64,000 nucleotides of DNA from Nipponacmea schrenckii (Eukaryota > Mollusca > Gastropoda > Lottiidae). Below, piece by piece: positions 1-10,626 of the stretch. Positions within the stretch are counted from its first letter, which is position 1. Each line of letters opens with the position of its first letter. The position numbers and the translations under genes are program-made. The stretch spans positions 3,920,208-3,984,207 of the forward strand of contig CM060203.1 in NCBI GenBank assembly GCA_030562195.1, given 5' to 3'. Below the pieces are notes generated by a model. It saw nothing but the letters and a program-made list of their open reading frames with translations, was not told the DNA's origin and did no database searches.

Positions 1-501
1 TTAAATAATAATACAGCTCTAGATTACAATCTTCAATTATCATTTGTGGGTTACTTCACTTGATCTGATTATAATACAGATAGCATCATTGTTTTCAAAC
101 CACATGATTTAGGTAAAATAAGTAAGAAACATTATGTATGCATAACTATATATTGTTAAATTGGACCTAGAATCTATTTAGGAAATCCCAGCCATTCACA
201 GCAATTACTATAGCTTTGATCTTATTTCCAAGCCTTCACCGCAAAGCAGGCTTAGCTCAATACAAGACTATTAGGAATACTATTTTAAAGAAGAATTTTG
301 TCAGATCAAATATGAGTGAGGTAACCCAATAAACCCACAGAAGATATATAACATATCTGACAAACATAACAAAAGCATAGGCAGTGATGTTTTAGTGACA
401 AAGGAGTTAGTGTGGTTTAGTTAAAGAATTTACTCAGTTCCTACATGATATTGTAACAGAAACGATTTAGATATATCAAATCTCAAAAACGTCAAACCTA
501 C
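1..501. other. Intronic or 3' sequence of RBM45-like gene, no exon seen
   Basis: AT-rich sequence beyond the donor that closes the last visible RBM45-like exon (minus-strand GTAGG at 501-497). No open frame with family similarity was found here. The rest of the gene, including the expected third RRM, must lie beyond the left edge. Confidence 0.5.
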
Positions 502-3500
502 CTCTACCACCTCTGGGCGACCTATCCATACCCATACCACCCCCATATCGATCATTTGATCTGTCCCTGTTCCCTCCATATCCTGCTCCTCCACCATTAA
601 AACTGTTGTCATGATCATTTTTTGATCGAGGTGGATCTGCAAACTTTGGCTTAAAACCTGAAAAAAAAACCACAAAGGTGGATCAGCTTATTCTTAAAAT
701 ACAAGACAAAATATTGAAATTGTTGCTATAATGACTTCTCACTCCAGTTAGTGGGTAATAATACTAATAATATTCAACTCTTTATTTTACATGGATCAGA
801 ATTAGGTCCAATACATCGTCCTGTCCTGTCTAACATTCAGCCCTTGGGATAATTTTGCTAACCTTACACCTAACACAAAATATTGAAATTTGACGCTAAT
901 TTCCACCCCTCTGAATGAGGATTGTTATCTGAAACATCAGCTTTAAATAATCCACATGCATGTCCGATGAATGATTTTATCTGAAACACTTGTCAAATAC
1001 ATTAGATTAGGTCCTCAATGCCAAATGAGGATGAATTTGAACAGAAAACTCAAGACTAAACTGAATATTGAACCATACTTACTGGGATCACAACCTTCAA
1101 AGGCCAGGGCAGCATGATATGGTCTCCTGTATTTAACATAGCCAAATCCCTTATTGTTTCCAGTGTTACGATCAGTTACAATATTTACATGTTCCAAATC
1201 ACCAAATTGCTGTAATAATCAAATCTAATGTTATTTGCACAGTCTAGTTTAATGATTATTCTTTTGAAGCACCTACCAATCAGTGAGAGGGGGGGAAAAA
1301 TAATAAACAAAGACAAATCTGTGGTTTCTATGGTTTTTGCTTTTTATGACTTTAAGAAATGTTTCTTGGACATAAACATTGACCTACAATTTTTCCAATT
1401 TGCCTGAGATAAGGCAAATAACATGTTTTTTATGTCTTACTCTTCTGCACCTTATGGGCTAATGAAGACGGGACCTGAGATTACGCAAGGCACAAATCAG
1501 CAGATATGAGCCTATTGAGATTAAGTTGTTATTCTTGTAAATCCATTGCTAAGAGGCTGGTTTACAAGATACTGTGAAAAAAGATTCTTTTATTGTGATC
1601 TTCAGTGTGCAGAGAATCGCTGCCCAAGATACTGATTACAGTAACTGCCATCAAGATGTTGTCTTCTAGTACCAGGCAAGTCATACATATTATACAGTAC
1701 TGGTACGGTACCTCAAATTCTTTCCGCAAATCTGCTTCTGTGTATGTTTTTGGGACTATTACAAAAAGTCTGAGTGTTTTTTCCTCTTCTCTAGCGTCAT
1801 TTCTTGACCCTTCTGATTTATTACTGGCTACAACTACCTAGAATAAACAATAGTAGGCAAAGCTCAGTTACCTCTTATCTCATGTCAGGCTTTAACCAGC
1901 TTATTGTTGGAAATTCAGAGAATTAATGAAATAAATAGACTGAATGTAAGACAGTAGGCCTACCATGTTACTTTTCAATAGATCTATTTGTTAATTTATA
2001 ATAATGATAGCCACCAAGAAATATACACATTTCTTTAGTAAACATACCTTTAATGTACCATGGTGATTAGGGATTTTCTGACCATTCAAACTCTCCATAG
2101 CCAAAGCTGCTTCTGATGTTTTCGACATCTTGACATACACCACACCTTATAAAAAAAGAGGATGGTCAGTTCAATAGTCTAAATCTGACTTGTGACTTGC
2201 CTATTTACACTTTGTGTTTTTTGAAGCTCCTAATAACATTTATGGTTTATTTTAACAATTCAAATCACAAGAGAATATATCAGTAGGCAACTGAGAACTA
2301 GGGCACAAAAATTTTGGTAATTTCCTATATCATTCCGAAACTTGCTGACTCTATGCCAGCCTCTGATAGCTGAACAGATACAGCTGGGGGAGAGTCAGAA
2401 AAAACTAGGCACCAAAAACTCGGGATTTTCCACACCTCTGTGGGTGCGGGGGTTTTAAACGTATTTACATACGGTACCTCGAATCTACTAAAACTCAATA
2501 TATTTCCAAATCCATCTTTCCAAATAAATCGAGGTTTGGTGGATTCGAGGTATGTATACGTTTAAAACCCCCGCATCTGCGAAGGTGTGGAAAATCCCAA
2601 GCTTTTGCTGCCTAGTTTTTCTGACTCTCCCCCAACCAAATCTGTCCAAATAGCTATATCAGAGGCTGGGAATAGAGTCAGCAAGTTTCGGACAAGGATT
2701 TTCTGCACCTTTGCATGATACAGGGGTTTTAAACATATTCACATACCAGTACATCAAATGAATACCAGTCAACTTGTCGACAAAATTCAACTCGTCGACA
2801 CAATTCCAGGAGTTAAGTCGTCGACACAATTTCACAAGAGAAATCGCCTACACAATTTGACCTCCTAGTAGGAGAGTTCATATGAAAGGGAGACAATTCT
2901 AATTTTTTTTTTACATTTTTTTTTATTCATAACATAAGCTTATAGCACATTATCATACTCTACCAATCTCTTTTAATAATTTATTGATAGACATGCTACC
3001 AGCATCATATTCTGCCCATATTTCAAAAATTCGAGCCTGCTGTATTCTTACGTGTTTCGACTGCATTCTTCTAATTTTCGCTCCGACATTAATTTGCATG
3101 TCATATTGACTAGTTCTGCCTCTTTGTGTAGCAAAGGTACGAGCATATAAAAAGGTAAGCACACACACTTGGCACGTTGATTTAAACGTGTAGGCCACCC
3201 TTCAACGTCATTATTTGTCCTAATTGACTGCCCAAACACACACCATTCTTCAACACCCCACACCGAACTGGTCATCCACGTACACTCGATGTAATTAAAG
3301 AATTTGATTAATTTGTCAGTGGTTGCATAATTAATGTCTCTCAGACGGTCGAACGCTGACGAATGTTTAAAACAATCCCCGTTTTTTTCATTGTTGACAC
3401 GATAATTAATTGATTTGTAGTACATTTTTATTACTCTATTAATATGTGTCGACGCGTCGTCTTTTGATTTGTCGAGTTGACTGAAAGTGAAGATTGTCGA

Positions 3501-4067
3501 CAAGTTGGTCAATTGTGTCGACGAGTTAACTGTCGACGAGTTGACTAGATACCCATCAAATCCACCAAACCTCAATATCTTTGGAACAATAGATTTTTTT
3601 GTAGTCAAATCATAGGCCTTCAATCATGACATTATCCCCCTACCCACTACACCAGTCATCCATCTTTCCATTCAACTTTAAGAATGGATGAGTTTAGGAA
3701 AAACTTATGTACGATTACAAAGCGCAAATTAATTTGCAAACTGGAATCTCTTGGAATAGGAGAAGAAAACCAGGACAAACAGGTGTAAACCTGGTACCAG
3801 AATTGTCCTGTATCCTAAGGTAAAACTAAAAGGCAAGAAGACAAAGACGCCATTTTTATTACAAAATCTGGACCAAAAAATAAAAATACCTTTATCTTCG
3901 TTTGTCCGTCTATCTTTGACGACCCACACATCTTCAACCTCTCCATATTTTGAAAATGCTTCCCTGAAAGCCGAATCTTCGGCACCTTTACCACAGATTA
4001 CAAATAACCTGCTATTTACTGGCAAATCGCGTGCACCCGACATTTTCAATTTTCTCTTCTCAAGCAC
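502..4067 (-). CDS. RBM45: RNA-binding protein 45-like, 5' part (five exons)
   Basis: Exons in transcription order: 4067-3890, 2145-2048, 1837-1712, 1209-1083, 657-502. All have GT-AG borders and the frame is kept across each (685 nt, about 228 residues). Exons 1-2 encode a first RRM (RLFVICGK as RNP2-like strand, then KGVVYVKM as RNP1). Exons 3-4 encode a second RRM (LRLFVIVPK, then KGFGYVKY). Exon 5 is a low-complexity linker rich in G, R, N and D. The order RRM, RRM, linker and the phrase DVWVVKDRRTNEDKG match RBM45 (DRB1), a nuclear RNA-binding protein of metazoans. The third RRM is outside the window. The start could be Met at 4067 or the Met at 4043 (MSGARD). Intron 1 is long (2146-3889) because it carries inserted elements. 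The 5' end faces the glucuronosyltransferase gene across about 330 bp. Confidence 0.85.
2335..2691. repeat. Foldback (long inverted repeat) element in RBM45 intron 1
   Basis: The left arm starts CCGAAACTTGCTGACTCTAT and the right arm ends with its near-exact reverse complement. Pairing continues inward through GGGAGAGTCAG, the AAACTAGGC region and GGGGTTTTAAACGTAT, to a short centre near 2500-2525. Arms are about 150-170 bp. No open frame is present, as expected of a non-autonomous palindromic element. A diverged second half-copy of the same sequence follows at 2695-2759 and resumes at 3562, split by the MULE insertion. Confidence 0.8.
2760..3553 (-). mobile_element. Truncated Mutator-like (MULE) element with 8-bp target duplication
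   Basis: The element is bracketed by CATCAAAT at 2752-2759 and 3554-3561, an 8-bp target duplication within the usual MULE range. Its ends are imperfect inverted repeats: AATACCAGTCAACTTGTCGAC on the left, and on the right a reverse complement reading GGTATCTAGTCAACTCGTCGAC minus minor changes. Both ends hold several GTCGAC boxes. Inside, minus-strand frames resemble the C-terminal part of MULE transposases (see separate entry). The catalytic core is absent, so the copy cannot move by itself. The target was the repeated foldback sequence, so this is a nested insertion. Confidence 0.75.
2953..3475 (-). pseudogene. MULE transposase C-terminal remnant, frameshifted
   Basis: Two overlapping minus-strand frames together read like the tail of a MULE transposase. 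The first (from about 3475 to 3100) has WGVEEWCVFGQSIRTNNDVE, then LPFYMLVPLLHKEAELV. The second (3198-2953) has QARIFEIWAEYDAG and LLKEIGRV. The TNND-EGW-LN-R-A pattern followed by LPFY-LV-LLH-EA is, from memory, characteristic of these transposases. A frameshift near 3100-3200 separates the halves. The N-terminal DDE region is missing. Confidence 0.65.
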
Positions 4068-4394
4068 AGTAGCGTCTAAAATTTGGATTTGTTAAAATTT
4101 CTGATATATTTACAGAATTTTACACTGATCATAGACCAAAATTAATCGATTGAAACATGAATTCTTCTCAATACTTATTCTTATTCATTTGCGTACAATT
4201 TCCGCAAAAAAAGTCAAAGCCAGTATCGCCGCAGGCAGAAAGTGCGGGATAAGAGTTTTGTGCGCTACTATCCTTAGTGTTTACTTGTTTGAACATCAAC
4301 TTGTATATCGGCAAGGAAAAGGGAGGACATCGTTCAGATAAGTAAGTTACTCAGTTTCCGCTCAACACATCACCAAAATAGAAACTTGAAAGGT
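4068..4394. promoter_or_regulatory. Probable bidirectional promoter, RBM45-like / glucuronosyltransferase
   Basis: Only about 327 bp separate the start codons of two divergent genes. No TATA box stands out. The short plus-strand frame inside (4150-4341) lacks family similarity and an ATG start. A shared promoter is inferred from spacing alone. Confidence 0.45.
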
Positions 4395-5387
4395 ATGCTG
4401 CCTATACGATTTAAACGATCACAAGTCTTTATTTTACTAACAATTGAATTTATTGTTTGTCTCTATATCTGCTGGTGTCCGAGAAACGAAACACCTCGTC
4501 TGGAAAAATTAGTTTTGAAATACCAAAGTGAAGTTTTGCAAAAAGACGCAGAGTTGAAGAAATTCAAAGTAGAGCTAAACGAAGATCAACAGAAACCCAA
4601 GGCAAGACAATTTATCAAAAATTTGCCTGTCATTTATGGTATAACACCAACTTATACAAGAATTGAACAGAAGGCAGAACTAGTTCGACTTTCACACACG
4701 CTTCTCCATGTGCCAAACTTTCAATGGATTATAGTGGAAGATGCAACCTCAAAGACTGAACTGGTGACAAATTTTTTGAAGTCATGTGGTTTGCCATATA
4801 CCCATCTTGTAGCTCTGACACCCCCCAATTACAAACTGAAAACTACAGACCCAAATTGGTTAAAGCCTCGAGGAGTGTTACAGCGTAATGCAGCTTTGGA
4901 TTGGTTGCGAGGGAATCTCAATAGCCAATTGAAAGGTGTTGTGTATTTTATGGACGATGACAATACATACAGTTTACAGGTTTTTGAAGAATTGCGGAAC
5001 ACAAAGAAAGTATCAGTGTGGCCGGTTGGTTTAAGTGGAGCTCTGCGTTATGAAAGTCCACTCGTTAAAAATGGGAAAGTTACTGGATGGTTCACTGTTT
5101 GGAAACCAGATAGACCCTTTCCCATGGACATGGCAGGGTTTGCAATCAATATAAGTCTATTTTTTAAATATCCGGATGCAAAATTTAGTTTAAAGGTGCA
5201 GAGAGGGTATCAAGAATCGACTTTATTGACTCAAATGAATATTAAATTAGAAGACTTAGAACCCAAGGCTAATGATTGTAGTGAAGTGATAGTCTGGCAT
5301 ACTCGGACAGAAAAAACTAAATTAAAAAATGAAGATAAATTGAAACAACGAGATGGACATGGGTCAGATTTAAGGATAGAAGTTTAA
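4395..5387 (+). CDS. B3GAT3: Galactosylgalactosylxylosylprotein 3-beta-glucuronosyltransferase (GT43)
   Basis: Single-exon frame of 330 codons. The start is the ATG at 4395; the in-frame upstream codons (from 4386) have only TTG. It is a type II Golgi membrane protein: a basic N-terminus, a hydrophobic anchor (VFILLTIEFIVCLYICW), a charged stem, then the GT-A fold. Family signatures: VIYGITPTYTR; PRGVLQRNAALDWLR; the metal-binding DDD in YFMDDDNTYS (Asp187-189); GFAINISL; RGYQESTLL with the catalytic-base Glu; and a C-terminal IVWHTRTEK. The family transfers glucuronic acid from UDP-GlcA to a terminal galactose, completing the proteoglycan linker (GlcAT-I) or making related epitopes. Assignment to GlcAT-I rather than the P/S paralogues is uncertain. 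Lack of coding introns is notable among intron-rich neighbours and could reflect retroposition or ancestral loss. Confidence 0.9.
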   Translation: MLPIRFKRSQVFILLTIEFIVCLYICWCPRNETPRLEKLVLKYQSEVLQKDAELKKFKVELNEDQQKPKARQFIKNLPVIYGITPTYTRIEQKAELVRLSHTLLHVPNFQWIIVEDATSKTELVTNFLKSCGLPYTHLVALTPPNYKLKTTDPNWLKPRGVLQRNAALDWLRGNLNSQLKGVVYFMDDDNTYSLQVFEELRNTKKVSVWPVGLSGALRYESPLVKNGKVTGWFTVWKPDRPFPMDMAGFAINISLFFKYPDAKFSLKVQRGYQESTLLTQMNIKLEDLEPKANDCSEVIVWHTRTEKTKLKNEDKLKQRDGHGSDLRIEV

Positions 5388-6337
5388 GGTATGAATGTGT
5401 GATGTTTTGTAATGGAATGCATGTTAAGTGTTAATTTGTTTTCATATTGTGTTACTGCTTGCCTTGTTTTCACCTATTTATTGGTAATTTTTGAAAGTTT
5501 CTGGGTATTTTGCATTTATCTCTTTATTCTTTATTTTGTCTGTCATAGTTTTACTCTTGAAATGGAAAAATCTATCAGGATCAAGAATAGCAGGTTTAAT
5601 CCATTTTATATCTGATTGTAAAGATATAATCTTTACTTTAAAAATTGATTTCTACTAAAATAATTAAATACTGCTTCATTACTTACTTAAGCACTCTTTC
5701 ATTTTCTGCCAGCTGCTGAAATACTCACAAAATAATAAGTATAGAGTTTATATTGGTATCACCCATCTCTGTCCACCATTATTGTAAACACAATAGAAAG
5801 TTCAATTCTTGATGGATTTTGGCAAAACATTTTGAACTTGTTTATCATCATCCAAGGATGAACCTATTTAAAATCAAATATTATTTTATGATTTATTGCC
5901 TTTGTTCTTAAAAACTTGTTCAATATTAAGCTTGTAAATTCTGTAGAAGGCATATTTCATGCTTGAATTTAATATTTCATAAAAATGACAATTGGCTGTA
6001 CTGCCAAATTAATATTAAAATCAGAGCTGCTAAGTATAAGATATAGACCGATATGAGGTTAATATTTTTTTCGAATATTAACCGAGGGGTTTGAGGTCTA
6101 TATCTAACTTACAATCCAAGGAAAACTATGTTTCTTATTCACTATTAACCCCCTTTTTTCCGATAGATTCGTCCGCAGGTTAATATATGAAATAATCGTC
6201 TTCGACATCAAAGGTAAAATAATACCGTGGATTGTAATATGTGTATATTACCTTGCTCATGGATAAATACCATATCTTTATTTTAAGAGATTCCTTGTTT
6301 TAACAGAAAACAACATATTTTATTTTTCAGATAAATC
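5388..6337. other. Intergenic and 3'/5' UTR sequence
   Basis: Holds the 3' UTR of the glucuronosyltransferase, the hairpin at 6039-6105 and probably a 5' UTR intron of the next gene: a T-rich tract ending in CAG lies at about 6318-6330, just before the ATG at 6338. No coding exon seen. Confidence 0.5.
6039..6105. repeat. Two-tier hairpin
   Basis: An outer perfect stem AGATATAGACC / GGTCTATATCT (6039-6049 with 6095-6105) encloses an inner perfect stem GGTTAATATT / AATATTAACC (6057-6066 with 6074-6083). The stems are separated by short unpaired bulges. It may be the core of a small palindromic element. Confidence 0.7.
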
Positions 6338-7565
6338 ATGGCTAGTTTTCTAAATGAGATCAAGTCGGCCAAGTTGAAGAAATCAGATCATGAAATCAGA
6401 GATTATTCCAGCCCGAAATTGGCCGGATTTATATCAAAACAGGAAATTACTGATTATCAAAATACATGCTTGGATGTGAACACAGAAATGTGGCTGGATT
6501 TTCTTCAAGATGTTACATTCCCATCACAATTCTGTGAAATCAAAATAAATGAAGCTGAAACATTTATAAGAATTTTTGAGAGATTATTTCGAAATTTAAA
6601 TCCGGTGCAAATTGCAAAGGTAGATTTATGGTCGAAATTAGATATTGAAGAATGTGAAATTATTGACGGTGTTTGTCAACGTCTTGATATTGTTTTGAAA
6701 GATGTTATTTCTCGCTCTGTGGAAGGTTTTGCATTTGTAAAAACATCAAGTCGTAGTCCAAAAGATGCCCCAATGGCTATGAAAAGGTTTGGTGAAGTAT
6801 ATAATATGTTTTTGAATAAATTACCTGATGAAAAGCGACAGAATGAAAATGACCAAATAGTTGCTCTACTTCAGGCAGCATTTGAAGCAATGAAGGTTTC
6901 AACCTCAAAGGAAGTGATGCAATTGATGTTATCAAGTGAAAGAATTTATCAAGATCTACTTTTAGCATTAGAAATTAAAGAACGTTACCATGAAAATTTG
7001 GTGGTGCGAGAATTTGTTCATATTGATGTAGATATGGAGTTTCGAGCCTTTGTTTTTGATTCTGGAATGACAGCAGTATCGCAGTATAACTACCTCATAT
7101 TTTCACCGAGACTACAGGAAGACAGGGATCAAATTCAAACCAGACTACAAGATTTCTACAAGGAAGAAGTTAAACCAAGATTATCACCAAAGTTTCCTCA
7201 ACAGTTTATCATAGACTTTGCTATTTGTAAAGGTAATTAAAATTCGTAAGTCATCTGCAAGTTCTATTATGAAGTATCATCACAAAGAGACAACTGCCAT
7301 ATACCACCACACTCATGAGGCTTGCTTATTTATATTATACAACAAAATGCTTTTTCTTTTCATTCCAGATAAAATATGGGTGATTGAAGTGAACCCATTT
7401 TTAGTGACAACAGATGCAGCTTTATTTAGCTGGGAACATGAAAGAGATTTGTTAGAAGGGAAAAAAGGATTTGAATTTAGAATTGTAGAGAAAGTGAAGC
7501 CTGGAGCTAAAACAATGTTACCAGATAGTATCAAATCTCTTATGTTGAATTCTAATTTTGTATAA
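6338..7565 (+). CDS. D123-family ATP-grasp protein (CDC123-like)
   Basis: Two exons, 6338-7232 and 7369-7565, joined phase 1 across GT-AG (GGTAAT donor, CATTCCAG acceptor); 363 residues. The second half matches the D123 pattern: FVKTSSRSPKDAP (canonical proteins have S-APRDA here), REFVHIDVDMEFRAFVF, AVSQYNYLIF, a C-terminal FIIDFAI, then IWVIEVNPFLVTTDAALFSW. These acidic and Asn residues are the ATP/Mg-binding positions of the ATP-grasp fold. CDC123 promotes assembly of eIF2 in the cytosol. This protein has a longer helical N-terminus (about 120 residues) and an insertion after the SPKDAP block that canonical CDC123 lacks, so it is probably a divergent paralogue with an unknown substrate. 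A 5' UTR intron is likely. Confidence 0.8.
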
Positions 7566-8911
7566 TGTTTGCCAGACATGTTTGGGTGTAATATTTATAT
7601 GTAATTGGATAACAATTTGTTGGATAAAATACTAATAATAGTTATGCCTATCTCCGATATAGAGTTTTGCATTTAATGGGCAGTAAGCAAAATTTTTGTA
7701 TTAAATACAATGTAAATTAGATCTGAAAATATGAAATATACTTTTTTCTATGTTTTGACTACAGTATTTATTGGTAAATAAGCAGTTTCAACTGTTTTTT
7801 AGGAATAAAGGTTGTAACATTGAGGTTTAAGGAATGTTAGGAAAGCACAGCCTTATAAATTTAGATGATACCTTCAGAATGAACAGAAAAAGTTTATGTT
7901 AAACTTTGAAGTTCTTAAAGTACCTAAGTGGTAACTTTCAGTCACAGAAAAGAGAACACATATCTGTAGATTTTGGTGTGAAGTTTAGCACAAGGTAATA
8001 GGGATTTCGATTTGTAATGTGATATTTCTGACATTTTTTTTTTTTTATATTAATTTTCAATGGTATAAGGTATTGAAATTTCCAGTAACGCTTTATGAAA
8101 ATTGATTACGATTTTTATGCTATTTTTCAAATAAATTATTTATGTTATTGTAAACCACTATGGTTTAATTTTTTCAAATTAAACCATTGATTTATTATTA
8201 TTTTTAAATAGATTAGCTCAGACAGTAGCTAGTTTAATGGTTCTCTGCTAAGCAAATAGGCACTGGGTTTGAATCCTCAAGGAAAATTCTGATTAAGTGC
8301 TTCAAAAAGTAGACTTTGTTGGGTCTTCTTTATAAAGAAAGAGGTATTACTGAAGGTCATTGGGCTACATGACAATGGGTGACATGAAGTGTACAAAAAG
8401 GGAAATTTTGCAGGTACAGCAAAAGTCAATTTATAATATAATGGTATAATTTATTTTTATCAGAATTACATGTTGAGGGAAATATGAATCAACATAATGG
8501 TGATATATATTTTGATGAATATCAAGATTTAAATATGTATATCAAGTGGTGTCCTAGAATAGCAGCTATTCTGACAATAAATTTACATAATAAAATTACA
8601 TTCCTTTAATACAAAATGTTTGATATGTAACAGAAAAATCTTTTTCCCCTTAACACATTCCTGATAATTCCATAATATATAAAATCAAACTTAAAATAAT
8701 AAATAAATATCCGAAATCCATTTTCTGGGACTTCAGCAAATAATAAAAAATAATCAAGCTACCAGGCTTGACTTTAATTTGCAATTAAAATCATAAAAAT
8801 TATCTTCTTCATTCTCTGACAGTTTATGATAGAAAAGACAAGTTATATATACAAATGTTTGTGAAAGCTAGTCACTCCAAGATATTTTCAACTAAAATTT
8901 TAAACTTGTTT
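7566..8911. other. Convergent intergenic region between D123-like gene and enkurin
   Basis: Holds the 3' ends of two convergent genes. A degenerate tRNA-derived SINE is suspected at 8205-8410. Nothing else recognised. Confidence 0.5.
8205..8410 (+). repeat. Candidate tRNA-derived SINE
   Basis: An A-box-like TAGCTCAGACAGT at 8214-8226 is followed about 45 bp later by a B-box-like GGTTTGAATCC at 8266-8276 (10 of 11 bases fit GGTTCGANTCC). The spacing is right for a tRNA-type RNA polymerase III promoter. The tail to about 8410 has no coding capacity. The tRNA fold is too degraded for a functional tRNA. Confidence 0.5.
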
Positions 8912-10487
8912 TTAATTGGAAATGTAGATAATTTTATGTTTTTCAAACATTTCTATATCACGTTCTAATTGTTTCATTTGGGCTTCCATTCTTTCCTTTC
9001 GATTCTTTTTCGGTGCAGTATCTGTGACAACAGATAAACCCTGGTATTGATCATGGATATCTTCCCAGTTTGTCTTTAAGCCGTTTATAATAGCAGTCCT
9101 TTCATCTCCTGACAATTTCTGCATGGCTCCGCGCCTCATGTATTCTGCGACATATTGGTTATACTCTTCCTGTGCTTTTGCCATTTCATCCTTCCTCTTT
9201 ACGATATATTCTGGTACCTCACCAAATTCCTGAAAATTGGACAAAACATTAAAATAAAACTTTTAAAATGGCAAGTGGCAATAAAGCCTTATCTTTACAT
9301 TTTTATAGCAGAGATTTAATACATTTTTATACCAATAAATTTATATAGTGGGAATATCTGCAACTGTTAAAAACGCCCCTAAATGTGTTGTCTTACAAAC
9401 TATAGTACTATAGTTGGCACTAAAATAAAAGACCTACCTTTTTCTGAACATAAACCGGTTCTAATCCCGATGGTATTAAATTATGCGCATCACCATTTCG
9501 TGTATCAACATATTTTTTCTCTGGGCGTTTGGGTACCGAGGTTATATTTTGTACAGCATTGGTAGTGATGAAATTTTTTGTTGTTTTTAGTCCCATCAGT
9601 GGTTTATCATCTTTTGATGGAATTGGAGGTTTTCTGTGATCTTCATCCCCATAGGTAAATTTACCACTGTCTTCTGTGAACAGAAAATAATCGTTAGGTA
9701 TGTTAAATTAGTCATGAAAATGAACAATTAATTTTGTGTTTTTTTTAGTCATTAGAAATTTACCAGTGTTTATCTTACACACGTATCTATTTATTTATTC
9801 AACCTATTTTGACAATATGTTAATACCTTAATAGAAAATCAAATAAGTTCTGTTAAATTTGACAAATAGGCCTACTATGATGGATTGATTTGATAAGATG
9901 AGATATAATAAATAAATAAATATAATAATAAGTTCTGAGTTAAGAAATCAATAAGCTGACTTACGTTCTGGGGTAGGTAGAACTGGTTCTTTAGAATGTT
10001 TTTTTAAGAAGTTATCTGTGGTGGGGACAGGAACCTTAGCCTGACCCATCGTCTTGTGATCATCTCTCTTTGATGTTGTTTCTGTTTTGACTGTATCTTT
10101 AAATTTAGACACATACCTAGAACAAATAAGGTAGGATCAAAATAAAGCCTCTTGATCTTGAAAGTTTAATGTTACAAACATTGTAAAAATATATTTAGCC
10201 TACAACACAATGACAATGTTCTGTAGATTTGTAGATCTGTAGATTGCATTGGATAGTTTGTTATTAATATCATGGTGAACTTATGTAGGTCTAGGAGTTA
10301 CTAAACAGATAAAGTAAACAAGTAATGAAATGGTTTCAAGATGCCCAAACCTAGAAAATAGATCAAGATCTACCTTGAAAAATATTAAAAAGTTAAATTG
10401 ATCAAATGTTTACCTTGGTGGCTTGGCTTTTTTCTGCTCCTCCACGGCAATGAGGTCGTAGATTGTTCCTTCTTGATTGTAAGACAT
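8912..10487 (-). CDS. ENKUR: Enkurin
   Basis: Four exons: 10487-10414, 10116-9965, 9673-9438, 9229-8912, all GT-AG and in frame, giving 259 residues (human enkurin is about 256). The N-terminus is MSYNQEGTIYDLIAVEEQ. The middle contains KKHSKEPVLPTPE, a proline-rich SH3-ligand-like stretch, and DDKPLMGLKTTKNFI. The last exon is the enkurin domain: EYIVKRKDEMAKAQEEYNQY, LSGDERTAIINGLK, NWEDIHDQYQ, then an IQ-like basic region and the terminus EKHKIIYISN. Enkurin is an axonemal microtubule-associated protein of sperm flagella and motile cilia that also binds TRPC channels and PI3K. A candidate ciliary X-box and a CRE lie about 110-140 bp upstream. The near full-length alignment makes the identity secure. 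Confidence 0.95.
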
Positions 10488-10594
10488 GATTACTGTAATT
10501 GGCGATGGTCTCCCTGGTCTTAGACGGTTTATATCATCAGAAATAAAGCAGTTAATCAACGATGGACAACAAAATATGAAAACACAGCTACGCC

Positions 10595-10626
10595 GTCGTC
10601 ATGGAAGCGCACAATAGCTGACGTCA
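10595..10626 (-). promoter_or_regulatory. Candidate X-box and CRE upstream of enkurin
   Basis: GTCGTCATGGAAGC at 10595-10608 fits the RFX X-box form GTTGCCATGGAAAC at 11 of 14 positions. A perfect palindromic cAMP response element TGACGTCA sits at 10619-10626. Both lie 108-140 bp upstream of the enkurin ATG. Ciliary genes are commonly RFX targets; function here is inferred. Confidence 0.4.

Noticed and set aside
4150..4341. 63-codon plus-strand frame upstream of the glucuronosyltransferase
   Set aside because: No ATG at its start, no family similarity, and it lies in the divergent promoter interval.
8205..8290. Functional tRNA gene
   Set aside because: Box-like motifs are present but acceptor and anticodon stems do not pair convincingly.
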